NCBI GenBank assembly: GCA_017430945.1
Contig: JAFRMB010000045.1
Coordinates: 1 to 45,595 of the forward strand
Length of the DNA stretch: 45,595 bases
Origin: Clostridia bacterium
GTDB lineage: Bacteria; Bacillota_A; Clostridia; Christensenellales; Aristaeellaceae
Direction of reading: 5' to 3'
Of this stretch, positions 1 to 8,507 are shown piece after piece (position 1 is the first letter of the stretch; every line of letters starts with the position of its first letter). Under the pieces are notes generated by a model. It saw only the letters and a list, made by a program, of their open reading frames with translations. It did not search any database and was not told where the DNA came from. The translations under genes were made by a program, and so were the position numbers.

Positions 1-1
1 C

Positions 2-925
<924 letters not shown>

Positions 926-927
926 TC

Positions 928-1194
928 ATGGCGCTGATTCATCTGACCGTGGTCACCCCTGAGGGGCTGTTCTTCGACGAGAATGCGCAGAAGATCATCG
1001 TGCGCACGACGGGCGGAGACGTATGCATCCTGCCGAACCACATCGATTACTCCGCGTCGCTCGGCGACGGCGAAGCCAGGATCACAACGGAGCGCGGCGA
1101 TGTGCGCAAGGCCTTTGTATCCGGCGGCATGCTTCACGTCGCCAGCAACGTAGTAAAGGTGATATCGAACCACTTTGACTGGAAGGACGAGTAA
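928..1194 (+). CDS. atpC: ATP synthase F1 subunit epsilon, short form without C-terminal helices
   Basis: Epsilon subunit of F1, part of the rotor foot that joins the central stalk to the c-ring. The ATG at 928 has an AGGGTG ribosome site at 915-920; a GTG at 922 overlapping the atpD stop is a less likely start. The 88 residues match only the N-terminal beta-sandwich: LTVVTPEGLFFDENAQKI at the start, LPNH in the middle and SGGMLHVASNVVKVIS near the end. The normal protein has about 130-140 residues, with a C-terminal two-helix domain that can inhibit ATP hydrolysis. Here the protein stops right after the sandwich (FDWKDE then TAA), and no helical continuation appears in any frame before the terminator at 1298. 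Natural short forms are known in a few bacteria, so this may be real and not broken. Confidence 0.93.
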   Translation: MALIHLTVVTPEGLFFDENAQKIIVRTTGGDVCILPNHIDYSASLGDGEARITTERGDVRKAFVSGGMLHVASNVVKVISNHFDWKDE

Positions 1195-1297
1195 TTGCCG
1201 CGATTTCGCGGAGCACTGTTCCGCAGCAGATCCGTCACGGGCGATCCACGCACGGGATCGGCAAATATGCCGGCCGGCGGGATCGCCCGTGCTGTTC

Positions 1298-1322
1298 AAG
1301 GCGCTTTCCGGGCGCCTTTTTC
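1298..1322 (+). terminator. Rho-independent terminator of the atp operon
   Basis: A perfect 7-bp stem, AAGGCGC (1298-1304) with GCGCCTT (1312-1318), loop TTTCCGG, followed by TTTTC. It lies about 100 bases after the atpC stop. A second inverted pair just upstream (GGGCGATCC near 1237 with GGGATCGCCC near 1280) could fold the 3' end further. Confidence 0.85.
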
Positions 1323-1398
1323 GTTGCCTGCCGGGATCGGTCCCTTCATGCTCCGGCATTTGACAAATCTGCGCCGCACAATCTTCACGGCCTGTTCA

Positions 1399-1426
1399 TT
1401 GCGATAATACATTCGGGATGTATAAT
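1399..1426 (+). promoter_or_regulatory. Promoter of the L,D-transpeptidase gene with nested inverted repeats
   Basis: The 370-base gap 1195-1564 holds the atp terminator and then this AT-rich promoter. TTGCGA (1399-1404), a 16-base spacer and TATAAT (1421-1426) fit a housekeeping sigma site. The element is overlaid by inverted repeats: ATACAT (1407-1412) with ATGTAT (1418-1423), and an outer pair ATTGCGA (1398-1404) with TCGCAAT (1440-1446). A further pair, TATTACA (1459-1465) with TGTAATA (1473-1479), lies just downstream. Such symmetry over a -35/-10 is typical of repressor or activator sites, but the protein that would bind is unknown. Confidence 0.6.
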
Positions 1427-1564
1427 ACAAGTAATAGAATCGCAATAATCATGTGCTATATTACAATAAATATGTAATAAAAGGCCTGCGATGGCGATCT
1501 GAGATGAACCGATGCGCGATCGATTGCGTCTATAAGTCACAGTGAATACGAATGGAGGCGCGGA

Positions 1565-3523
1565 ATGAAACGATCATTGCTGAGAATACTTGTGATGATG
1601 CTCATCCTCGGGCTGCCTGCGATGACTTTCGCGGCCGGTTCGGGACGCGCAGCCGCCACAGAGCGATATGGCCTGGATCTGCTCCTTGAAAAAAACGAAA
1701 TCCCGGCTTCCACTTCGATCCGATACGACGTGGACACGCCCGTCGGCGCGGTGGTGGAGAACAGGACGGCTTCCGTCGAGCTGATGAGCAGCCGCGGCGA
1801 CGTGCTGAACGTCGACGTGGATTTTGTGCTGGTAAATCTGCCGCTGAGCAGCGACCAGTGGAAGAACGTGACCGATTGGGCGAAGGGGGTCGTGATGACC
1901 GCCGTCCAGTCTGTCGGCGCGGATTCCGAATCGCTGGCGCATGTCGTGGCGAACGCTATTACACAGCAGCGCAGCGCCAGTGCGCAGTCGCTTGAGATCT
2001 GGGCCAACAGTAACCTCAGGATCCGATCTGTCACGGCAAGCGTCCCGTATTATCCCGAGCTGTCCGTCGGCTCGAGCGGCGCAAAGACGCAGCGTCTGCA
2101 GCAAAAGCTCATCGACCTGGGCTTCCTGAACGACCGCGCGGACGGCCACTATGGCGCCAACACCGAGCAGGCTGTGAAGGCGCTTGAGCAGTATGTGCGC
2201 TGGCTGGAACAGGATCTGATCGATGCCATGCCGCCCGAAACGACCGCGGCCATGCCTGCCGCGACGTCCGATCCTGCCGCCAATGCCGTGCCCATGGTAT
2301 TCGAGATGCCGGTCGTGACTGAGGTGCCGAAGCAGGTCGAGGCGCCGAAGCCTGCGACACCGGTGGACGGCGTGGCGGACGCGATGCTTCAGGCGTATCT
2401 GTTTTCGAACCATTTCAAAGTGACCCGCCGCGCGCTGTCGAACGGCGACAGCGGCGATGACGTGCTGCGTGTACAGCGAAGGCTGTGCAACCTGGGCTAT
2501 ATGGCGGATGCGCCGGACGGCGCGATGGGCAGCGGGACCGGCCGATCCATCGGGCTGTTCCAGTACTACAACGGGCTGCCGGTAACCGGCTTCGCTGACG
2601 AGGCGACGCAGACCAGGCTCTTTTCGGCCGATGCGGCCAGGCCCGGCAATGCCATGCTGATACCGGGTTCCAGCGGAGAGGCGGTCTCCAGGCTCCAGAA
2701 GCGCCTCAGGATACTCGGGTTCGGATCGATCAACGTGGACGGCAATTACGGCGCGTCCACCAGCGCCGGCGTCGAGAACCTGCAGCAATACATGAAAGAG
2801 CGGAACAGCGCTTCTGCCGCTGCCGCCGTGCCGATCGCCGTGAACGGCGTCGCGGACCCGCTGCTGCTGGACGAATTCTATGCGCCCGGCTTTCCGGATA
2901 TCCCCGCGCCCATGTCCGGCGGCTCGTCCGGAGGGGACGTCGTGCGCCTTCAGCGCAGGCTCAAGCTGCTGGGCTACTACGACAGCGCTCTGGACGGCGC
3001 CTACGGTTCCGGCACGGCGAAGGCCGTCGCGGATTTCCAGAAGCGGCATCGCCTGTCCGCTACCGGCTACGCCGACACGCAGACGCTGCAGACGCTGTTC
3101 GACGAGAACGCGAAAAAGGCGCTGAAGCCCTATCTGCTGAAGGTGTCGGTTGCCGATCAACGCGTGTATGTGTACGGGCTGGATGACAACAGCGAGTACA
3201 ACGATCTCGTCAAGACGATGAAATGCTCAACGGGACGAAAGGGCACGCCGACGCCCACCGGGACCTTCACCAACACCACCGGGCCGGGCGCGCGCTGGCA
3301 CTATTTTCAGAAATTCGACTGCTGGGCGCAGTATGCGTATTACATACAGGGCGACATCATGTTCCATTCGGTGCTGTATGGGAGCCGGGAGGGCCGGGTG
3401 ACCCGTTCCAGCGTCAACAATCTTGGACGCCGCGCTTCACACGGCTGCGTGCGGCTGAGCGTCGAGGACGCCAAGTGGATCTGGGAGCACTGCCCGAGGA
3501 ACACAACCGTGGTGGTGGGCTGA
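1565..3523 (+). CDS. Secreted L,D-transpeptidase (YkuD) with four peptidoglycan-binding repeats
   Basis: Likely forms 3-3 peptidoglycan cross-links, or otherwise exchanges stem-peptide ends, outside the membrane. The ATG at 1565 follows GGAGG and opens a signal peptide (MKRSLLRILVMMLILG, cleavage near TFA-AG). Residues about 30-165 match nothing I know. Four PG_binding_1 repeats follow, at about 167-212, 290-355, 365-412 and 450-515, each with a G-x-S-G-x-x-V-x-x-L-Q-x-x-L core and a DGxxG turn. The C-terminal YkuD catalytic domain (about 520-652) carries MFHSVLYG and the signature SHGCVRL with catalytic Cys628. With 652 residues it is long for the family because of the four repeats. It has its own promoter and stands upstream of another wall hydrolase gene. 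Function is confident; the exact cross-link made is not. Confidence 0.93.
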   Translation: MKRSLLRILVMMLILGLPAMTFAAGSGRAAATERYGLDLLLEKNEIPASTSIRYDVDTPVGAVVENRTASVELMSSRGDVLNVDVDFVLVNLPLSSDQWKNVTDWAKGVVMTAVQSVGADSESLAHVVANAITQQRSASAQSLEIWANSNLRIRSVTASVPYYPELSVGSSGAKTQRLQQKLIDLGFLNDRADGHYGANTEQAVKALEQYVRWLEQDLIDAMPPETTAAMPAATSDPAANAVPMVFEMPVVTEVPKQVEAPKPATPVDGVADAMLQAYLFSNHFKVTRRALSNGDSGDDVLRVQRRLCNLGYMADAPDGAMGSGTGRSIGLFQYYNGLPVTGFADEATQTRLFSADAARPGNAMLIPGSSGEAVSRLQKRLRILGFGSINVDGNYGASTSAGVENLQQYMKERNSASAAAAVPIAVNGVADPLLLDEFYAPGFPDIPAPMSGGSSGGDVVRLQRRLKLLGYYDSALDGAYGSGTAKAVADFQKRHRLSATGYADTQTLQTLFDENAKKALKPYLLKVSVADQRVYVYGLDDNSEYNDLVKTMKCSTGRKGTPTPTGTFTNTTGPGARWHYFQKFDCWAQYAYYIQGDIMFHSVLYGSREGRVTRSSVNNLGRRASHGCVRLSVEDAKWIWEHCPRNTTVVVG

Positions 3524-3583
3524 TCGCCGGAGTAAGCGCGGTCTGGCGTTCAGGACATCGGGATCCCTGGAAACAAAGAGAGC

Positions 3584-6500
3584 ATGGGGGGCTGCAGATT
3601 GAAAGCGACTTTTATCAGGTGCGTTGCGTGGTGTCTCTTTTTGGCGCTGCTGTCGGGCGGCCGCGTCTCGGCGGAAACAGATGCGCGGGAGGCGTATGGA
3701 TCCGTGAGCATTACGAAAGTGGAAGCCCTTCCCGAGTGGGGATGGCAGAAGACGGCGGTGTTTCCGGATTGGAAAGGCTATACCGACGATACGCTGGCCC
3801 TGAACAGCACGATCAGCTTTCGATCGTATCGCGGCCAGGGAACGATATGGCTGCAGATCGCTGACGGGGTGGAGCGGTTTTCGCTGTATGTCAACGGCGT
3901 GAAATGCGATACGAGCGGCGTGACCGGCGGCGTTTGGTCTGCGGACATATCCGGCGAAACGGTGGATGGCGTGAACACCCTGCAGGTCTCGAACATCATG
4001 CCGCTGGGGCTCGAGAAGGCCGTGGAGGTCCACATCCCCTATCCGGTCGTTACGGAGGGAGAGGGCAGCCTGGAGGGCATCGATCCGCTGGCGCTTCAGC
4101 TCATATCCGACATTATCGATTCCGACATCGACCACGGCTTCACGAGTGCGCAGCTGGCGGTGGTGCGCCATGGGCGGATGGTGGCGGACCGGGCGTGGGG
4201 ATTGGTCAACGCGTATCTGCCGGACGGCACGCCCAGGCAGGACAGCGCTCCGGCTACCGTTGAAACGCTGTACGACCTTGCGAGCGTGACGAAGATGTTC
4301 TCGATCAATTACGCCGTGCAGAAGCTGGTCACGGATGGCGCGCTGGACATCGACAGCACCATCGCGGACATCCTGGGAGAACAATTTGCCGACGAAACGC
4401 TCGACTTTGCCTACGCCGGCGAGGAGGTGCAGCCGGATCACGAGACGCAGATCGCCTGGAAGCGCGAACTGACGATCCGGGACGTACTGCGCCATCAGGC
4501 GGGATTTCCCGCCTCACCGCGTTACAACGATCCCGATTTTGACATGTCTCTGCTGGCGGTCGGGGAGCCGGGTTCGAACCTGTGCCATGCCGCCGACCGG
4601 GAAGAGACCCTTGCCGCCATCTGCCGAACGCCGCTCATCTACGAGCCGGGGGCCCGGACGGTGTATTCCGATGTGGATTACATGCTGTTGACGTTCGTCG
4701 TCGAGGCCGTCACCGGCCGGCGTCTGGATGACTACATGAAGGAGACGTTCTATGAGCCGATGGGGCTTGCCCACACGACCTTCCTGCCGCTGGAGAACGG
4801 CTTTGAAGCCGATGACTGCGCAGCTACGGAACTGAACGGCAATACCCGCGACGAACACATATCCTTCGAAGGGATCCGCACCGCGACCGTTCAGGGCGAG
4901 GTCCACGACGAGCGCGCGTGGTACTGCATGCAGGGCGTCTCGGGACACGCGGGGTTGTTCTCGAACGCGGCGGATCTGGCAAAGCTGGCCAGCGTCATGC
5001 TCACAGGCGGGTATGGCGAACATCGCTTCTTCTCGCGCAACGTGATGGACGGTTTTACCGCGCCGAAGGCCTTTGACTTCGGACAGTGGGGCCTCGGCTG
5101 GTGGCGCGAGGGCGACGATCAGCGGGTGTGGTACTTCGGCACGCAGGCCGCGCCGAACACGGTGGGCCATCAGGGCTGGACGGGTACGCTGGTGATGATC
5201 GACCCGTCACGGGATCTCGTGATCGCGTATCTGACCAACAAGATCAACTCTCCGATCACCGATGAGGCGGACCTGAACAGTTTCAGCGGCAGCTGTTATA
5301 CTGCGTCCACGCTGGGCTTCGTGCCGCAGATCCTGTCCATCGGCATGGACAGCGATACCGACATCTCCGGGCAGCTGCTGGACCTGGTCGCCGATATGGC
5401 CGCGGAAAGCCTGAAGCTGATCCCCGAAGGGGCCGGCGCCGATCACCCATACGTGAAGAACGCGCAGAGCAAGCTGGATGTGCTTCGAAAGTGGGCGGGC
5501 GACGACGCGGCGTATCGCGCAGTCGCCGATGAGCTCTCCGTCGAGGCGATCCTGTCCCGGATGACGTTGAAGGACAAGCTCGCTCAAATGATGATCCCGT
5601 CCTTCCGCGTCTGGAAGGAGGTTTCGGAGAGCGAAGCGGGCACCACGACCGTGGAGAATGCCGAAGATATCCCCGCGACCAACATAACGGAGTTGAACGA
5701 CGAGATACGCGCGTGCCTTGCGCAGTATCGCTTTGGCGGGATGCTCCTGTTCGCGGAGAATTGCCGGGACGCGGAACAGACGCTGCGCCTCGTGGCGGAC
5801 ATGCAGACGGCCAATCAGCGGGGCGGCGGGCTGCCGATGCTCTTCTGCATCGATCAGGAGGGCGGCAATGTCGCCCGACTGAGCTTCGGGACCACCGGCG
5901 CAGGCAATATGGCGCTGGCGGCGACGGCCGATCCGGAGAACGCCGCGGCGATGGCCGCGATCTACGGCGAGGAGCTCAGACTGCTGGGCATCCACGCCGA
6001 CTATGCGCCGGTCATGGATGTCAACAACGAACCCAACAATCCGGTCATCGGCGTTCGCGCGTTCTCGGACCGGCCGGAGGTGACCGCTGCGTTCGGAAAA
6101 GCGTTCATCGAAGGTCTGCACAGCGCCGGCACCATGGCGACGCTGAAGCACTTTCCGGGCCATGGCAATACCGATACCGACAGCCATACGGGCTTCCCGC
6201 GCATCGATGCGAGCTATGACGAACTGAAGGCCTTCGAGTTGATCCCCTTCCGGGCGGCGATCGACGCCGGCGCCGACATGATCATGACCGCCCACATACA
6301 GTATCCGAAGATCGAGACAGAGACCTATACCTCCATCTCGACCGGAGAGGAAGTCAGCCTGCCCGCCACCATGAGCCGCGTCATACTGACCGATATCCTG
6401 CGGGGCGACATGGGGTTCGAGGGCGTCATCGTATCGGACGCGCTGGATATGGCGGCCATTTCGGACAATTTCGCAGAGGAGGATATCGTCAGGCTGACCA

Positions 6501-7411
6501 TCAATGCGGGCGCAGACATGCTGATCCTGCCGTGCATTTACGACACGGCGCTGTACCGCAAGGCGCTGCGCATGGTGGATACGGCCGTTCGCCTCGCGGA
6601 AGCGGGCGAGATCGACGCATCGCGCGTGGACGACTCCGTACGCCGCATCCTGACGTTGAAGCAAAAGTACGGCCTGCTCGATCAGACGGACTTTACCGTA
6701 ACGGACACACAGGTCCGGGCTGCGGTGGAAGGCGTTGGGAGCGAAGGTCACCGCGGGACGGCGTGGTCGATCGCACAAACAGCGCTCACGCTGGTGAAGA
6801 ATGAGAACGACGTTTTCCCGGTGCGTATGCAGCCGGGGGAGGACGCACTGATCCTGTTTGCCGATTCCTGCGCGAGCCGCGTCGGCTCCGGGGAACTGTT
6901 CATGCAAATGCTGGAAGCGCAGGGCGCACTGCCGGAGGGCGCACGGATCACCGTCATGTCGAACACGGCCGACAACGGCGATGCCTGTCTGGAGGCGGCG
7001 CTGCACGCAGACCACGTGATCCTGGTCCACAGGATATACAATTCGTCGTGCATGGATCCCGATACGGAGGACGGCTTTTCCTCGGGCGTCTTCGACCGGA
7101 TCATCGAGGCGCGGCACGCCGAACGAAGGCCGGCGATCCTGATCTCGTGCCAGCTGCCCTATGACGCGGCACGCTTTGTCGACGCGGACGCCATCCTGCT
7201 GACCTACGGCTCTTCGCCGATGCGTCAGATCCCGCCGGACCACGGAGAAGGCAGCGCTTACGCGCCGAACCTGCCGGCTGCGCTCTGCGCGTGCTTCGGC
7301 ATGGGGAAGGCCGGCGGGATGCTGCCCGTCGATATCCCGGCCCTGGACGAAGGATACGGGTTCGCAAAGGAGATCCTGTATGGATCCGGCATGGGCGTGC
7401 CACAAGCGTGA
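3584..7411 (+). CDS. Secreted fusion: beta-lactamase-fold hydrolase plus GH3 beta-N-acetylglucosaminidase (NagZ-like)
   Basis: A 1275-residue protein joining two muropeptide-processing modules. Residues about 10-30 are a signal peptide. About 40-155 is a beta-rich segment that looks like a sugar-binding jelly roll. About 165-590 is a class C beta-lactamase/transpeptidase-like domain with SVTK (Ser234, Lys237), a YSDVDY tyrosine motif and HQGWTG in place of KTG. About 655-1030 is a GH3 domain with IDQEGG, KHFPGHGNTDTDSH (Asp866/His868 dyad) and VSDALDM (nucleophile Asp952). About 1040-1275 resembles a GH3 C-terminal domain. In Bacillus subtilis NagZ and the beta-lactamase-like amidase AmiE are separate neighbours that strip GlcNAc and then peptide from muropeptides; here both would act in one chain. 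The TTG at 3599 gives a cleaner signal peptide than the ATG at 3584 and may be the true start. The amidase assignment is inference; an esterase or DD-peptidase is possible. Confidence 0.88.
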   Translation: MGGCRLKATFIRCVAWCLFLALLSGGRVSAETDAREAYGSVSITKVEALPEWGWQKTAVFPDWKGYTDDTLALNSTISFRSYRGQGTIWLQIADGVERFSLYVNGVKCDTSGVTGGVWSADISGETVDGVNTLQVSNIMPLGLEKAVEVHIPYPVVTEGEGSLEGIDPLALQLISDIIDSDIDHGFTSAQLAVVRHGRMVADRAWGLVNAYLPDGTPRQDSAPATVETLYDLASVTKMFSINYAVQKLVTDGALDIDSTIADILGEQFADETLDFAYAGEEVQPDHETQIAWKRELTIRDVLRHQAGFPASPRYNDPDFDMSLLAVGEPGSNLCHAADREETLAAICRTPLIYEPGARTVYSDVDYMLLTFVVEAVTGRRLDDYMKETFYEPMGLAHTTFLPLENGFEADDCAATELNGNTRDEHISFEGIRTATVQGEVHDERAWYCMQGVSGHAGLFSNAADLAKLASVMLTGGYGEHRFFSRNVMDGFTAPKAFDFGQWGLGWWREGDDQRVWYFGTQAAPNTVGHQGWTGTLVMIDPSRDLVIAYLTNKINSPITDEADLNSFSGSCYTASTLGFVPQILSIGMDSDTDISGQLLDLVADMAAESLKLIPEGAGADHPYVKNAQSKLDVLRKWAGDDAAYRAVADELSVEAILSRMTLKDKLAQMMIPSFRVWKEVSESEAGTTTVENAEDIPATNITELNDEIRACLAQYRFGGMLLFAENCRDAEQTLRLVADMQTANQRGGGLPMLFCIDQEGGNVARLSFGTTGAGNMALAATADPENAAAMAAIYGEELRLLGIHADYAPVMDVNNEPNNPVIGVRAFSDRPEVTAAFGKAFIEGLHSAGTMATLKHFPGHGNTDTDSHTGFPRIDASYDELKAFELIPFRAAIDAGADMIMTAHIQYPKIETETYTSISTGEEVSLPATMSRVILTDILRGDMGFEGVIVSDALDMAAISDNFAEEDIVRLTINAGADMLILPCIYDTALYRKALRMVDTAVRLAEAGEIDASRVDDSVRRILTLKQKYGLLDQTDFTVTDTQVRAAVEGVGSEGHRGTAWSIAQTALTLVKNENDVFPVRMQPGEDALILFADSCASRVGSGELFMQMLEAQGALPEGARITVMSNTADNGDACLEAALHADHVILVHRIYNSSCMDPDTEDGFSSGVFDRIIEARHAERRPAILISCQLPYDAARFVDADAILLTYGSSPMRQIPPDHGEGSAYAPNLPAALCACFGMGKAGGMLPVDIPALDEGYGFAKEILYGSGMGVPQA

Positions 7412-7528
7412 ACGATCTCCGACGATCCGGGCAAAGCGCCATGACGGCCGGGCTCGCGCAGCGCTCGCGGCCTGGCCTGATCCAAACGCTCCGGTCCGGT
7501 GAAGGACGCACGACAGGGAGGGATCCGC

Positions 7529-8317
7529 ATGGATAAAGTCATCCAGATCATCGAGGCGCAGGGCATGAAGCTCCTGGGCGGCATCATCGTCTTTGCCGTA
7601 GGTCTGTTCCTGACCCATTGGATCATGAAGTTCCTTTCTCGGGGCGATCGCTTCGTCAGGATCGAGCCGACGCTGAAGGGCTTTCTTCAAAACCTGGTAA
7701 AGATCATCCTGTACATCACCGTGATCCTGACCGCGACGAATGTGATGGGGATCCCGCTCACAAGCTTTGTGACGATCCTCGCGTCGGCCGGCGTTGCCGT
7801 ATCGCTCGCGATGCAGGGCGCGCTGAGCAATTTCGTCGGCGGCATGACCATACTGATCCTGAAACCCTTCAGGACAGGCGATTACATCAGGATCGGCGAT
7901 ACCGAGGGGACTGTACAGAGCATAGGCGTGTTCTTCACGGAGCTGACCATGCCGGATAACCGGCATGTATCCCTGCCCAACAGCAATCTGACGAACACAG
8001 CCATCATCAACTATACCAGAGAGGGGACCCGGCGGCTCGATGTCAGCTTTGGCGTCGGGTATGATTCGGACATCGATCAGGTCAAGCGCGTGCTGGCCGG
8101 GGTCATCGCGAAGACGCCCGGCATCCTGCCGGAGCCCGCGCCGATCGTGAAGCTCATCGAGTGCGGCGACAGCAGCATGTCCTACATGATGCGCGTTTGG
8201 TGCCGGTCTTCAGATTACTGGGACGTCAACTGGGCCCTGCTGGAAGGCGGGAAACGCGCGCTGGACGATGCCGGGATCGAGATCCCGTATCCGCAGATGG
8301 ACGTACACATGAAGTGA
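7529..8317 (+). CDS. Small-conductance mechanosensitive channel, MscS family
   Basis: A pressure-relief channel of the cytoplasmic membrane that opens under membrane tension during hypo-osmotic shock. The ATG at 7529 has GGGAGG eight bases upstream; a GTG at 7499 in the same frame lacks such a site. The 262 residues are close to the minimal E. coli form. Two N-terminal membrane helices (about 12-34 and 55-76) precede the pore-lining helix (about 80-110), rich in Gly and Ala (ASAGVAVSLAMQGALSNFVGG). The beta domain follows with FRTGDYI and a conserved LPNS, then a mixed C-terminal domain. It lies between wall-enzyme genes, which fits a role in envelope stress, and its own promoter is not obvious. 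Confidence 0.93.
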   Translation: MDKVIQIIEAQGMKLLGGIIVFAVGLFLTHWIMKFLSRGDRFVRIEPTLKGFLQNLVKIILYITVILTATNVMGIPLTSFVTILASAGVAVSLAMQGALSNFVGGMTILILKPFRTGDYIRIGDTEGTVQSIGVFFTELTMPDNRHVSLPNSNLTNTAIINYTREGTRRLDVSFGVGYDSDIDQVKRVLAGVIAKTPGILPEPAPIVKLIECGDSSMSYMMRVWCRSSDYWDVNWALLEGGKRALDDAGIEIPYPQMDVHMK

Positions 8318-8394
8318 CGGGAACACGAGGAACGGTCAACGGTGTTCGCGCGTGTTTCCTTTGGCCGACACAGGACCCCTTGCACGCGCATTCC

Positions 8395-8423
8395 TTGACG
8401 ACAGTGGGCGTGTTTGCTATTGT
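8395..8423 (+). promoter_or_regulatory. Promoter upstream of the leucine-rich-repeat protein gene
   Basis: TTGACG (8395-8400), a 17-base spacer and TATTGT (8418-8423). The expected start of transcription is near 8430, which falls inside the perfect palindrome at 8429-8446. Confidence 0.55.
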
Positions 8424-8428
8424 TGATG

Positions 8429-8446
8429 CGGGCATCATGATGCCCG
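8429..8446. promoter_or_regulatory. 18-base perfect palindrome, candidate operator
   Basis: CGGGCATCATGATGCCCG reads the same on both strands without a single mismatch or spacer. It begins five bases after the -10 of the promoter at 8395-8423, so it covers the transcription start. There is no T-run, so it is not a terminator. The placement fits a dimeric repressor that blocks the start site, though a short hairpin at the 5' end of the mRNA is an alternative. Confidence 0.5.
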
Positions 8447-8507
8447 GAGCCGAGCGAAACAGGACCGACAGGCGATGACAGGAAAGAGATCCGGGAGGGC
8501 TTGTACA

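Noticed and set aside
1195..1407. Short frame after atpC as the missing epsilon C-terminal domain
   Set aside because: Its translation is Arg/Pro-rich and shows no helical hairpin, and it runs across the terminator stem.
1574..3160. A 528-codon antisense frame over the L,D-transpeptidase
   Set aside because: No ribosome site or domain; the plus-strand gene has signal peptide, four repeats and catalytic motif.
5207..7966. A 919-codon open frame antisense to the GH3 fusion and MscS genes
   Set aside because: It spans two clear plus-strand genes and the gap between them; composition and lack of domains mark it as a shadow.
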